DNA from: an uncultured Collinsella sp.
GTDB taxonomy: Bacteria > Actinomycetota > Coriobacteriia > Coriobacteriales > Coriobacteriaceae
Direction: 5' to 3'
Assembly: GCA_900540905.1 (NCBI GenBank)
Contig: UQHR01000008.1
Span: forward strand, 1 to 64,000
Length of the DNA stretch: 64,000 nucleotides
In this document: positions 17,956 to 25,524 of the stretch, one piece after another
How positions within the stretch are numbered: position 1 is the first letter of the stretch
How the letters are laid out: the number at the start of each line of letters is the position of its first letter
Notes under the pieces: generated by a model
Database searches by the model: none
The model's input: only the letters and a program-made list of their open reading frames with translations
Told to the model about the DNA's origin: nothing
Made by a program: the position numbers and the translations under genes

Positions 17956-17992
17956 AACCTGCCAAAATAAACCTGTCCCTTTTTGGCAGGTT
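17956..17992. repeat. Palindrome with GGGACAGG loop, copy 2
   Basis: Arms AACCTGCCAAAA (17956-17967) and TTTTGGCAGGTT (17981-17992) are exact complements. Read on the minus strand, the loop contains GGGACAGG, as in the copy at 3839-3877. It overlaps the stop of the ATPase gene and lies ahead of the helicase gene, so it could attenuate helicase expression. Confidence 0.75.
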
Positions 17993-19295
17993 AGATGGTG
18001 AATTCGGCGAAGTTACGGTCGCCGCCTGCGGTGCCGGTGTCGCCTGTTGCTGCTGCCGACACCAGCGCGTCGCCGCCGACGCTTTGCAGCAGCTCGGCTA
18101 CGTTGGCGTCGGGGTTCTGGCATAGGATGTCGAGCAGCTCGATAAAGTCGCGAATGACTTCACGCGGCGTCAGATGTGTGTCGGCTCCCACACGACCGAA
18201 CTCGATCTTGAGGAAGTCCACCAAGTCGTTCTCGGTAAGCGTGGGCGTCCAGCCAAAGTAGCCGGCGTGAATTTGCATGAGTTTTTCGATCAGCACCAGC
18301 AGCTCCTCGTAGGTGAGTGGCTGCAGACGGATGATGGGCGCGAGCATGTCCTTAAGGTCCTCGCGTGCAAAGCGGCCTTGAGCGAGTCGGCTGCGCAGGG
18401 CCTCGTAGGAGAACACGCCGCGGCGGCGGTCTTCGATGGAGGTTGGCGTGCCGCCCATGATCATGCCCAGGTACTGCGCCTTGCCCTGGAGTGTGTCGTT
18501 GTACATGGTCAGGATCTTCTCGTAGTTGTACTGGCGCGTGATCGCGTTGGGAATCTTATACAGATTCACGAGCTCGTCGATGAGCACCAACATACCCTTG
18601 TAGCCGCTGCAGACCAAAAAACGCGCGATGAGTTTGACGTAGTCGTACCAGTCGTCATCGCTGATGATGGTCGAGGAGCCCAGCTCGGCGCGCGCCTCGC
18701 TCTTGGTGCGGTACTCGCCGCGAATCCATTTGGTCACGCGGCTCATAGCTTCTTCGTCGCCCTCGGATACTGCCGCGCGGTAGCGGCGGAGCATGCGGGC
18801 GAAGTCGAAGCCGTGGACCATCTCCTCGAGCGGGGCCAGTTGGGCATTAACGGCAGACTCGTCGGCGTCGGCACACGAGGCGACCCAGCGATCCAGGATA
18901 AGGTTGAGCGCGCCGCCCTCGGGGCGCGTCTTGGTCGATATGTTGCGGATGAGCTCGCGGTAGGTGGCAAGGCCCTGCCCCTGACCGCCTTGCAGGCGGC
19001 GCTCGGGCGACAGGTCGGCATCAGCGACGACGAATCCCTCGCCCATGGCGTGCGTGCGGATGGTCTGGAGCAAAAAGCTCTTGCCGGCGCCGTAACGACC
19101 GACCAGAAAGCGGAAGCTCGCGCCACCGTCGGCGATGAGACTCAGATCGGTGAGCAGGGCGCGGATCTCGACCTCGCGCCCTACGGTGATGTAGGGAAGG
19201 CCGATGCGTGGGACCACGCCGCCCTTGAGCGAGTTTAGGATAACGGCGGCGACGCGTTTGGGTACGCGGGGCGCTGCGGATGCGGTATCACTCAT
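17991..19295 (-). CDS. BrxC/BrxD-type (DUF2791) P-loop ATPase
   Basis: 434 residues. Walker A GRYGAGKS (66-73) and Walker B GMLVLIDELVNLYKI (233-247) sit in a layout typical of the DUF2791/BrxD family, with the leading GGVVPRIGLPYITVGREVEI segment and a central EYRTKSEAR helix. BrxD-type proteins are AAA+-like ATPases of BREX type 2 and of other phage-defence or DNA-processing loci, where they work with helicases. It overlaps the 3' end of the TerB gene by 8 bases and precedes the Lhr-like helicase. No PglX, PglZ or methyltransferase partner is present, so this is not a full BREX locus. Confidence 0.85.
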   Translation of the reverse strand: MSDTASAAPRVPKRVAAVILNSLKGGVVPRIGLPYITVGREVEIRALLTDLSLIADGGASFRFLVGRYGAGKSFLLQTIRTHAMGEGFVVADADLSPERRLQGGQGQGLATYRELIRNISTKTRPEGGALNLILDRWVASCADADESAVNAQLAPLEEMVHGFDFARMLRRYRAAVSEGDEEAMSRVTKWIRGEYRTKSEARAELGSSTIISDDDWYDYVKLIARFLVCSGYKGMLVLIDELVNLYKIPNAITRQYNYEKILTMYNDTLQGKAQYLGMIMGGTPTSIEDRRRGVFSYEALRSRLAQGRFAREDLKDMLAPIIRLQPLTYEELLVLIEKLMQIHAGYFGWTPTLTENDLVDFLKIEFGRVGADTHLTPREVIRDFIELLDILCQNPDANVAELLQSVGGDALVSAAATGDTGTAGGDRNFAEFTI

Positions 19296-21048
19296 GGTCT
19301 AGGTATCCTCTCACGTCTGCTTCGTAATCCTCGATAATTTGCGGTCCTGCCGCGCCGAATTCGATAACGGTGTCGCCCACCAGGTCAAAGAGCGCTTCGT
19401 TGATGGTATCGACGAGCATGTCCTCGCTCTGCCCCGATTGCACTACCGCCGATTCCGCCTGTACTGCGTTGTGCTCGAGCAGCGCGCGGAGATAGGCGTC
19501 TGCGGCAGGCGTGAGTTCGTTCGTGGCGTCAGCGGGCGCAACAGCTGCGAACGCGGGCGTCGGCGCGAGAAGCGGTGCCACGACACCAAACTGTTCGGTG
19601 GATATGGTTGGCTCGTCGGTCTCGTCCTGCCGAATGGGTGCCGCGACCGCCTCGACAATCGCGTCGGCTACGGGCTCGGCTTCCGGTTGCCCTGAGTCCG
19701 CTGCCTCGGCTTCCACAGGTGCGCCGTCCTCGCGCTCTTCATCGATCAAAAGTGCTTCACGCGTTTGCGCGGCGGCGCTTCGAATGTGCCCCAGCTGACT
19801 CAGATCGATATCGATCTTGACGGGCTGGTGTGCGGCGTCCCACGAAAGCCATGCCACAATCTCGTCATCGATGATCTTGGCCAGATATTTGGGGACCTTC
19901 TCCTCCTTCAGGGGATGGGTGGGGTCTAGGGCCAGGCGCAGGCGTTGGTCGCAGGCGCGCATCATTTCACCGAGCTTGCTGCTCTTTTGCCTACTACCGT
20001 GGATACGTATGCATTCCCAAAAGCCGTTTTGGCAACGGTAGATATGGATAGGATCCAGGCGGTATTCGCAGTCCTCGTGGCGCTCGGGCGCAAAGAATAC
20101 GGCCGAGGCAAACATGGTGTAGGGCATGGCCGTCTCCTCCCCAAATAAGCTCGCCACGATGCCGGTCTTTCGGTGCGTGTCATAGTAGCGCGCCATACGG
20201 ACATACACGGCGCACGCCACGTGGCGCAGATCGCGGTGGTAGCTGCGGTCGAGCCGCGAGTTACTTAGGTTGTACGCGGAGAGGGCGTTGATGGCGGCCA
20301 TGAGTCGCTCCTCGCGCACCTCATCGGGCGGAAGGGGGAGCGTGGGCTCGGAGGTTTTGCGACGCTTAGGGGTCTGGCCGGACGGTGCTGGCGCTGGCAC
20401 AAGGTCTCGTGCGGCGCGTCGCAGCTCGATAAGGGCGTTATCGAACATGACGGTTTTAGAGTCACTAAGCAGCTTGGGGTCGAGCCCATGGAACACGGCG
20501 TAATCCTGCAGCCACACGCGCGCAAACCGGTCGATGCCGGGCTCGAAGGCGCGATAGACATCCCAAAAAGCCTTGATCTTGTTAAAACCATCGAGCGGAT
20601 TATCTACGCCAATGCCGCAAATCAGCTCATAGAGATACAGAAAGGCAAAGGACGTAGACGTTTCCTCGACGGTTCCGCGACGCACTTGGGCACGCCAGGT
20701 AAAGTAGCCGCGCAGTTGTCGATCGCTCATGGCATTGTAGGTGGGAAAGTACGACTTAAAGGTGCCGTTGTAGGGGCAGTCGTCCTCAAAGTCGGCCATC
20801 AGTAGGCCTTGGCGGTAGAAAAGCTCGGCTTCCGAAAGCCAGCGACCCGCGCCGCCCTCGGGGTCTTCTTGCCAACGCGATATCTCACGCATCTTGCGGT
20901 ATTGGTCGGGGAGGAAGTTCTGCATCTGTCGGCCGGTCTTGAGAATCGGCTCGTCTGCGTAGACTTCATGTGAGAAACGGGCGGACTGATGGGTCCGGGC
21001 CTCGGCCATAATGCGCTCGATGAGCATCTTGATGTCCTGGTCGGCCAC
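19288..21048 (-). CDS. TerB-N / TerB-C domain protein
   Basis: 586 residues, starting at GTG with GAGGAG about 6 bases upstream. The TerB-N domain (about 40-230) is recognised from NFLPDQYRKM, YFPTYNAMSDRQLRGYFTWR and SFAFLYLYELICGIG. The TerB-C domain ends the protein (about 510-580: MLVDTINEALFDLVGDTVIE, then IIEDYEADVRGYL). Between them is a helical region and an acidic low-complexity linker. No obvious TerB core metal-binding acidic pair is visible between the two domains. Such proteins were proposed, in comparative work on Ter stress systems, to couple metal or membrane stress to DNA-processing helicases and ATPases. It is the first gene of the three-gene operon. Confidence 0.82.
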   Translation of the reverse strand: MADQDIKMLIERIMAEARTHQSARFSHEVYADEPILKTGRQMQNFLPDQYRKMREISRWQEDPEGGAGRWLSEAELFYRQGLLMADFEDDCPYNGTFKSYFPTYNAMSDRQLRGYFTWRAQVRRGTVEETSTSFAFLYLYELICGIGVDNPLDGFNKIKAFWDVYRAFEPGIDRFARVWLQDYAVFHGLDPKLLSDSKTVMFDNALIELRRAARDLVPAPAPSGQTPKRRKTSEPTLPLPPDEVREERLMAAINALSAYNLSNSRLDRSYHRDLRHVACAVYVRMARYYDTHRKTGIVASLFGEETAMPYTMFASAVFFAPERHEDCEYRLDPIHIYRCQNGFWECIRIHGSRQKSSKLGEMMRACDQRLRLALDPTHPLKEEKVPKYLAKIIDDEIVAWLSWDAAHQPVKIDIDLSQLGHIRSAAAQTREALLIDEEREDGAPVEAEAADSGQPEAEPVADAIVEAVAAPIRQDETDEPTISTEQFGVVAPLLAPTPAFAAVAPADATNELTPAADAYLRALLEHNAVQAESAVVQSGQSEDMLVDTINEALFDLVGDTVIEFGAAGPQIIEDYEADVRGYLDHE

Positions 21049-21136
21049 CGCTTCTCCTCTCCTAACGCAGCTTCGGTGACCTCACATCATAGCACAGCAT
21101 CAAACAGGTGTTCGAGATACTGCTGCGTAGATAGAT

Positions 21137-21853
21137 TTAGAACAGGAGGGCGTAGATGACGGCGATGACGACGGAGGGAAGCATATTGGCCGTGCGGAAG
21201 GTCTGAGGACGGATGAGGTTGACGCCGACGCAGAAGATGAGCATGGAGCCTACGAGCGAAAGGCTGTTGAGGGCTGTTGTGGTCATGATGGGGGAGAGCG
21301 CGCCGGCAAACAACGTGATCGTCCCCTGGAACACGGCTACGGGCAGGGCCGAGAAGATGCAGCCGCGTCCGAGCGACGCCGTCATGGTGCAGACGATGAT
21401 GCAGTCCAGTGCGCCCTTGAGGGCAAGCGTTGACCAGTCGCCGAGCAGGCCGTCCTGGATCGATCCCACAATTGCCATGGCGCCGATACACACGGTGAGT
21501 GAAGTCGAGACAAAAGCGTTGGTGAACTCGTTATCGCCCTCACTGCCGGTCTTGCGCTTGAGCCATTCGCCAAGGTTCTCGATGGCGGCTTCCAAGTTGA
21601 CGGCCTCGCCGATGAGCGAACCGAGCGCAAATGAGACGATGAGCATGGTGGTGCCGGTGGTCGCTAGCGCCTTCCCATCGATAAGGAGCATCTTTTGCAT
21701 GGTGCCGCCAAGGCCGATAAACAGGACGCACAGCCCCGATGCTTTCATGAGCGTGTCTTGGATGCGCGGTGTGATGAAGCGGCCGCCCGCTAATCCCAAA
21801 AGACCGCCCGCAACTAAAAGCACAACGTTGATGATTGTTCCCAAGCCCGGCAT
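21137..21853 (-). CDS. DUF554 family membrane protein
   Basis: 238 residues from the ATG at 21853, chosen because AGGAGGG lies a few bases upstream; the frame extends 69 bases further without a ribosome binding site. There are six or seven hydrophobic segments. The start MPGLGTIINVVLLVAGGLLG, the GGRFI loop and IVSFALGSLIGE are typical of the YdfK/YqgA (DUF554) family of putative transporters, function unknown. It is probably monocistronic. Confidence 0.9.
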   Translation of the reverse strand: MPGLGTIINVVLLVAGGLLGLAGGRFITPRIQDTLMKASGLCVLFIGLGGTMQKMLLIDGKALATTGTTMLIVSFALGSLIGEAVNLEAAIENLGEWLKRKTGSEGDNEFTNAFVSTSLTVCIGAMAIVGSIQDGLLGDWSTLALKGALDCIIVCTMTASLGRGCIFSALPVAVFQGTITLFAGALSPIMTTTALNSLSLVGSMLIFCVGVNLIRPQTFRTANMLPSVVIAVIYALLF

Positions 21854-21971
21854 GAGCCCTCCTGTATTGATGCCAACGTGGCAATCGTAGCAGAACGAAA
21901 TGCGAGGCACATCGCGACTCATCTAATACGTTATATAAGTGGTGTTAGGAATGATGTGCAGCATTTAAGCC

Positions 21972-23402
21972 TCAGGTGGTTGTCGGGACATAGGGATAGT
22001 ATTCAAAGCGCAGTGTCATAAGCCGCTGCGGGGATTCAATAGCCGCGGCGATGATATTGGCATCGCGGGCACGATCAAACCCTTCGAGTTCGATCTGATA
22101 CGAGACGTCTTGCATAATGTCCAGACGTCGCCAGGCTAGGAGTGTGTCACCATCGAATTCCAAGGTCTTGCCTCCGTCTGGAGCAACGGCGTATAGACGC
22201 AGCTTGGCGGTGGTTGCAGGGTCGACAACCGTGACCTTTTTAATTTCGTTTCGAGTATTCTTGGCGCCCAACAAGGTGAGCAGTGTTGGGGCCACGACCT
22301 CGCCCGATGGCAAAAAGACGACTTCGATGGATTCAGGAAATGCGATGATAGCCGACTTGCGGACGGGCTGATTGGCGGCGGCAACTTCGATGTTCGCAGC
22401 GTCGATGACCTCCGTGTGGTCGAGCGCGGCAAGCACGCAGCAGTTACCTTCATCGATCTCTTGAGGATCAGCAAGCCCCAGACTGTCCGCGAACTCGGGA
22501 TCGTTTGGATCGGCAGCGGGCTCATTCGGCGCTTCGAAAGAAGCTGGGACGCTGTTTGTCGGCGACGGCGTGTCGCCCGCACCTGCTTCTTTGTCCGCGC
22601 TCTCTTCTTGTATGGTTGCGTTGATGGGTTCGTCGTTTGGGGGGAGCGTCTTGGCGTCAAACGCGGAGGGGAGAATTCCGATGGCTCCGGATCCGTTCCA
22701 CTCCATTTCGAGAAGCGCCGGGTCGGCAAGAATGCGTTGCCTGCTTTGCGCGCGGGCATCGATTTCAATAGGGCCTGCCTCTATCCCTCGTGTAAGGCTG
22801 AGTGATCCGGATGGCTTCTCGAAATGAGCGTCTGTGTCTTTGGTACTGACGGCGTAGAACAGCAGGGACGCTTCTCCCGCCGCGATGGCATCGGTACCGG
22901 CTTTGGTCAGCCGCAACGATGCCGTGAATGAGAGGGTGGGCTGCGTGTCGTCTGCATTCGCGGCGGCGCAGCCCAGACATATACCGCCTCCTTTCTCAAA
23001 AAACGTACCGTCGAAGGCGACCTTCGCTCCGTTCGCCGAGTCATCGACCGAAGCGATGTCGATGCGCAGCTCTAAATTGCATGGATCGCCATCTGCATCG
23101 AGCGCAACCGAGCGCCACGTGCAGACGGCGCACCCCGCCTGGGAGCCGTTTGCCTTGTTCGAACGATTGATATCCACGACTATCGAGCCGTCCGTATTAC
23201 GACGAAGGCATCCCGAGGTTGAGATTGCGGCCTGTGCGATCGAAAAACGCTTGCACGCAATGGCGCTCGACGGATTTGGTGCGGAGCTTAGGGCCGCTGG
23301 TAAGGAGTCTGCCATGACAGGAGTCGCCCAAGCGGCGACAGGCGTTCCGGTTGCGAGCGCGCCGCAGAGTGCGACGACGGGCAAAAGGTTCTTCGATGCC
23401 AT
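21972..23402 (-). CDS. Secreted hypothetical protein, 476 residues
   Basis: A signal peptide is visible (about residues 1-26, LLPVVALCGALATGTPVAAWA). The mature part has scattered cysteine pairs (CAVCTW, CLGCAA, NCCVLAAL), a Pro/Ala/Asp/Glu-rich linker (about 270-320) and an otherwise beta-rich composition. No membrane anchor or LPxTG-like motif is seen at the C terminus, which ends YYPYVPTTT. It is the last gene of a five-gene minus-strand cluster encoding surface proteins. I do not recognise a family; it may be a secreted subunit of a surface complex assembled with the proteins encoded upstream. Confidence 0.75.
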   Translation of the reverse strand: MASKNLLPVVALCGALATGTPVAAWATPVMADSLPAALSSAPNPSSAIACKRFSIAQAAISTSGCLRRNTDGSIVVDINRSNKANGSQAGCAVCTWRSVALDADGDPCNLELRIDIASVDDSANGAKVAFDGTFFEKGGGICLGCAAANADDTQPTLSFTASLRLTKAGTDAIAAGEASLLFYAVSTKDTDAHFEKPSGSLSLTRGIEAGPIEIDARAQSRQRILADPALLEMEWNGSGAIGILPSAFDAKTLPPNDEPINATIQEESADKEAGAGDTPSPTNSVPASFEAPNEPAADPNDPEFADSLGLADPQEIDEGNCCVLAALDHTEVIDAANIEVAAANQPVRKSAIIAFPESIEVVFLPSGEVVAPTLLTLLGAKNTRNEIKKVTVVDPATTAKLRLYAVAPDGGKTLEFDGDTLLAWRRLDIMQDVSYQIELEGFDRARDANIIAAAIESPQRLMTLRFEYYPYVPTTT

Positions 23403-23420
23403 GGGGTCTCCTTAGCTAAT

Positions 23421-23702
23421 TTAGTGCGGCCTGTTCATGTTTTGTTTCTGGCTGTGTTTGATGTGCAGACCGAGGCCGGCGGTTCCCGCGCCTGCTGCTG
23501 CGGCGCCTGCTGCCAAGAGCCATCGTTTGTCGCCTGTCTGCGCCAACGGTTCCTCGCGGTCGCTGCGGTCGAGCTCCGAGAGGTCGACCGTCACTTGCGT
23601 GGCGGCCTGCGCCTGTTCTTGCTGGGCAAAGGCCATGGCTGGCCCAAACGCTAGGATGCTGACGGCGGCGGCCAGGGCGACGGCCTTATGCCGTGTGCGC
23701 AC
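23421..23702 (-). CDS. Small LAQTG-anchored surface protein
   Basis: 93 residues from the GTG at 23702, which gives a well-formed signal peptide (RTRHK then a hydrophobic core ending AFA). A TTG at 23732 in the same frame would add ten residues. The mature region before the sorting signal is only about 35 residues. It carries LAQTGD, a plausible sortase motif, followed by an Ala/Gly-rich membrane segment and the basic tail HIKHSQKQN. The 5' end overlaps the end of the preceding secreted-protein gene by 17 bases. Such a small anchored protein could be a linker or base subunit for the neighbouring secreted proteins. Confidence 0.65.
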   Translation of the reverse strand: MRTRHKAVALAAAVSILAFGPAMAFAQQEQAQAATQVTVDLSELDRSDREEPLAQTGDKRWLLAAGAAAAGAGTAGLGLHIKHSQKQNMNRPH

Positions 23703-24285
23703 CGGGCTCGACCGTCCAGGTGATCGTTGCAACCTGATCGCCTTCGCCGGTTACGCGGAAGATGTCGCGCGTGACGCGGGCGACGTTTCCGCTTGTCTTG
23801 AGCTTAATTTTGTCCGTGCCACCGGCAATGCCCTGGTAGCCCATGTCGAAGGCTGCATTCTTGGAAAGATCGAGGCCCGTTCCCTGCATTGCGGCGCTGG
23901 CGTTCTGGAGCGCGCCGTCGGGGCCGACCTTAAAGTCGATGGAGTTCTGCGCGGTTCCGGCCTTGGCGTCGGCGGCAATGGTCCAGGTGTTCATGGCGTC
24001 GATCTTCATGTTGGTGACATGGATGCCGTAGGCCGAATGATTGTCGATGGTGGTCGCGTCTTCTGAGGGGCCCTGAAGCGTGCCGTCGGCCTTGGCGACG
24101 AAGGGAATAACCGTCGGAACTTTGAACTCAACGTTGTCGATCTCGGTCCTGACCATTACCTTCGTGGTTCCAACGCGCCCGGCTGCCATAGCTGGCGTCG
24201 GGGCGGCGCCCATTGCGAGCGCGAGCGCGAGCCCTGCGCCCACGACGAGCGCTCTGGCTCCGTTCATGTTCCTGGTGATGTCCAT
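23686..24285 (-). CDS. Secreted hypothetical protein, 199 residues
   Basis: A clear signal peptide (RALVVGAGLALALAMGAAPT, cleavage after AMA near residue 35) is followed by a mature part of about 165 residues, rich in Thr, Gly and Asp and beta-prone. It has no cysteine, no sorting motif and no membrane segment. It ends WTVEPGAHTA. It lies between an anchored 169-residue protein and the LAQTG protein in the same operon; the three probably act together at the cell surface, for example as fimbria-like or adhesin subunits. No family recognised. Confidence 0.75.
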   Translation of the reverse strand: MDITRNMNGARALVVGAGLALALAMGAAPTPAMAAGRVGTTKVMVRTEIDNVEFKVPTVIPFVAKADGTLQGPSEDATTIDNHSAYGIHVTNMKIDAMNTWTIAADAKAGTAQNSIDFKVGPDGALQNASAAMQGTGLDLSKNAAFDMGYQGIAGGTDKIKLKTSGNVARVTRDIFRVTGEGDQVATITWTVEPGAHTA

Positions 24286-24375
24286 GGTCGTTCCTTTCTA
24301 TTCGCCGCGGGCCGTCCCCGCGATGATTGGACGAATGCTGGTGAATTGCGTGCGGTGCCGCGTCGGCCGGAAAAG

Positions 24376-24885
24376 CTAGTTCTCAGCTTGCTCAACCCGC
24401 ACCTTGACACGTGTCGGATTGCCGTGGCTGTCGAGGGTCTTGGCATCGAGTGCCTGGATCTCGATGTACGCCTCGCCTTCTTTGATGTCGCCGGCGGGGC
24501 ACGTTTCGATTGTCTTGCCGGTCTCGACCACACCGGATTCGTACATGGTCTCGTCGTTTTGGATGACGCGGAATCGCTGGGGAAATTTATTGTCTTGGAC
24601 GTTTTGCACGTTGACGCGCAGCTTGCCGTCCTCCTGCAGCTGAGCGACCGGTGCGACCGAAATCGTCATCATGTTGTCGCGGACGATGGCGTCGAGCTCA
24701 TCTTGGATTTCCTGACGCGTTTTGCCCTCGGCCGTCGTAACCGAAGCGCCCGCCTCGGGTACGGGCTGCGACTGCCAAGCGTATAGTCCTACGGCGACAA
24801 GGGCACAGACGATGGCCAAGCAGGCAACGATGAGCTTCTTGCGACGACCCGGGCCTGCAAAGTGGGGTGGCTTCTTCGCGCTCAT
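24376..24885 (-). CDS. Single-pass membrane protein with extracellular domain
   Basis: 169 residues from the ATG at 24885. A basic cytoplasmic start (GPGRRKK) precedes one membrane helix (about 17-36, LIVACLAIVCALVAVGLYAW), then an extracellular domain of about 130 residues with KTRQEIQDELDAIVRDNMM and beta-rich sequence. Its start overlaps the stop of the 98-residue gene in ATGA. A Gly/Tyr/Glu-rich beta pattern suggests an Ig-like fold. No known family; part of the surface operon. Confidence 0.72.
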   Translation of the reverse strand: MSAKKPPHFAGPGRRKKLIVACLAIVCALVAVGLYAWQSQPVPEAGASVTTAEGKTRQEIQDELDAIVRDNMMTISVAPVAQLQEDGKLRVNVQNVQDNKFPQRFRVIQNDETMYESGVVETGKTIETCPAGDIKEGEAYIEIQALDAKTLDSHGNPTRVKVRVEQAEN

Positions 24886-25178
24886 GCGGCATCCTTGGCG
24901 GTATAGATGCGCGCAAAGGTGGACGGGTTCGCTCCAAAGAGCATGTGAAGCATCAGGCGGCGTGAGTAGACAAGCTCGTCGAAGTCGGGAGGGAGCTCGA
25001 TGTCGTGGATATGCGCGATGCGGTGGGCGAGCGCCGAGAACGACTCGGGGTCGCAGATCACATCGGTGGTAACGTGGTAGACCGTCGTATCGGGGAATGC
25101 CTCTTCGTCGAAAGGCAGGAGATGGGGATCGTCGTCGACTTCGATGGCGATGCCGTACTGGGGCCAGTAATGTGCCAT
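24882..25178 (-). CDS. Hypothetical protein, first gene of the surface operon
   Basis: 98 residues, cytoplasmic by composition, with no signal or membrane segment. It contains many acidic and histidine residues (DDDPHLLPFDEEAF, HRIAHIHDIELPPDFDEL). It starts at an ATG after the leader hairpin at 25201-25222 and ends in ATGA overlap with the next gene, so it is translationally coupled. Function unknown; a regulatory or chaperone role for the surface operon is a guess. Confidence 0.65.
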   Translation of the reverse strand: MAHYWPQYGIAIEVDDDPHLLPFDEEAFPDTTVYHVTTDVICDPESFSALAHRIAHIHDIELPPDFDELVYSRRLMLHMLFGANPSTFARIYTAKDAA

Positions 25179-25524
25179 GGGAACCTCCCTGCTTCTGGGG
25201 CCAAAACTTCTGTCGGTTTTGGCTGTCGATGCCGACGGTATCAGCCACTACTTGACCAATTGCTGACCAAATGCTTGACGGATTGGTGTCTCCGCAGGTA
25301 AAAGGCGGCAAAAAATACTCCAACTTTTTTCAAGCGACAATCACGCGGTCGGCGACGGCGGGGCCATATGTGTCAAAAGCATCGTCTGCCGAGGAAATCA
25401 AGCCGCTCGCCGAATTGCACGAACGTAAAAATCACCAATTATGGAGACGGTCTCGAACACGTCGACGAAACGATGCGGTAACATCTCCCTGCAAACACTG
25501 TAGTTAGCTAAAGGGGGAGTTCGC
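25179..25524. promoter_or_regulatory. Divergent intergenic region with tandem TGACCAA-like repeats
   Basis: 346 bases between the surface operon (-) and the lactate dehydrogenase cluster (+), without a gene. CCAAAAC/GTTTTGG (within 25201-25222) form a hairpin. Three similar octamers, TGACCAAT, TGACCAAA and TGACGGAT, start at 25253, 25264 and 25276, spaced 11-12 bases or one helical turn, and could bind a regulator. AT content rises around 25300-25460. The GTG of the dehydrogenase has AAGGGGGA upstream. Confidence 0.4.

Noticed and set aside
15430..21048. Complete BREX system
   Set aside because: Only a BrxD-like ATPase and Lhr-like helicase are shared; PglX, PglZ, BrxA/B and BrxL are missing.
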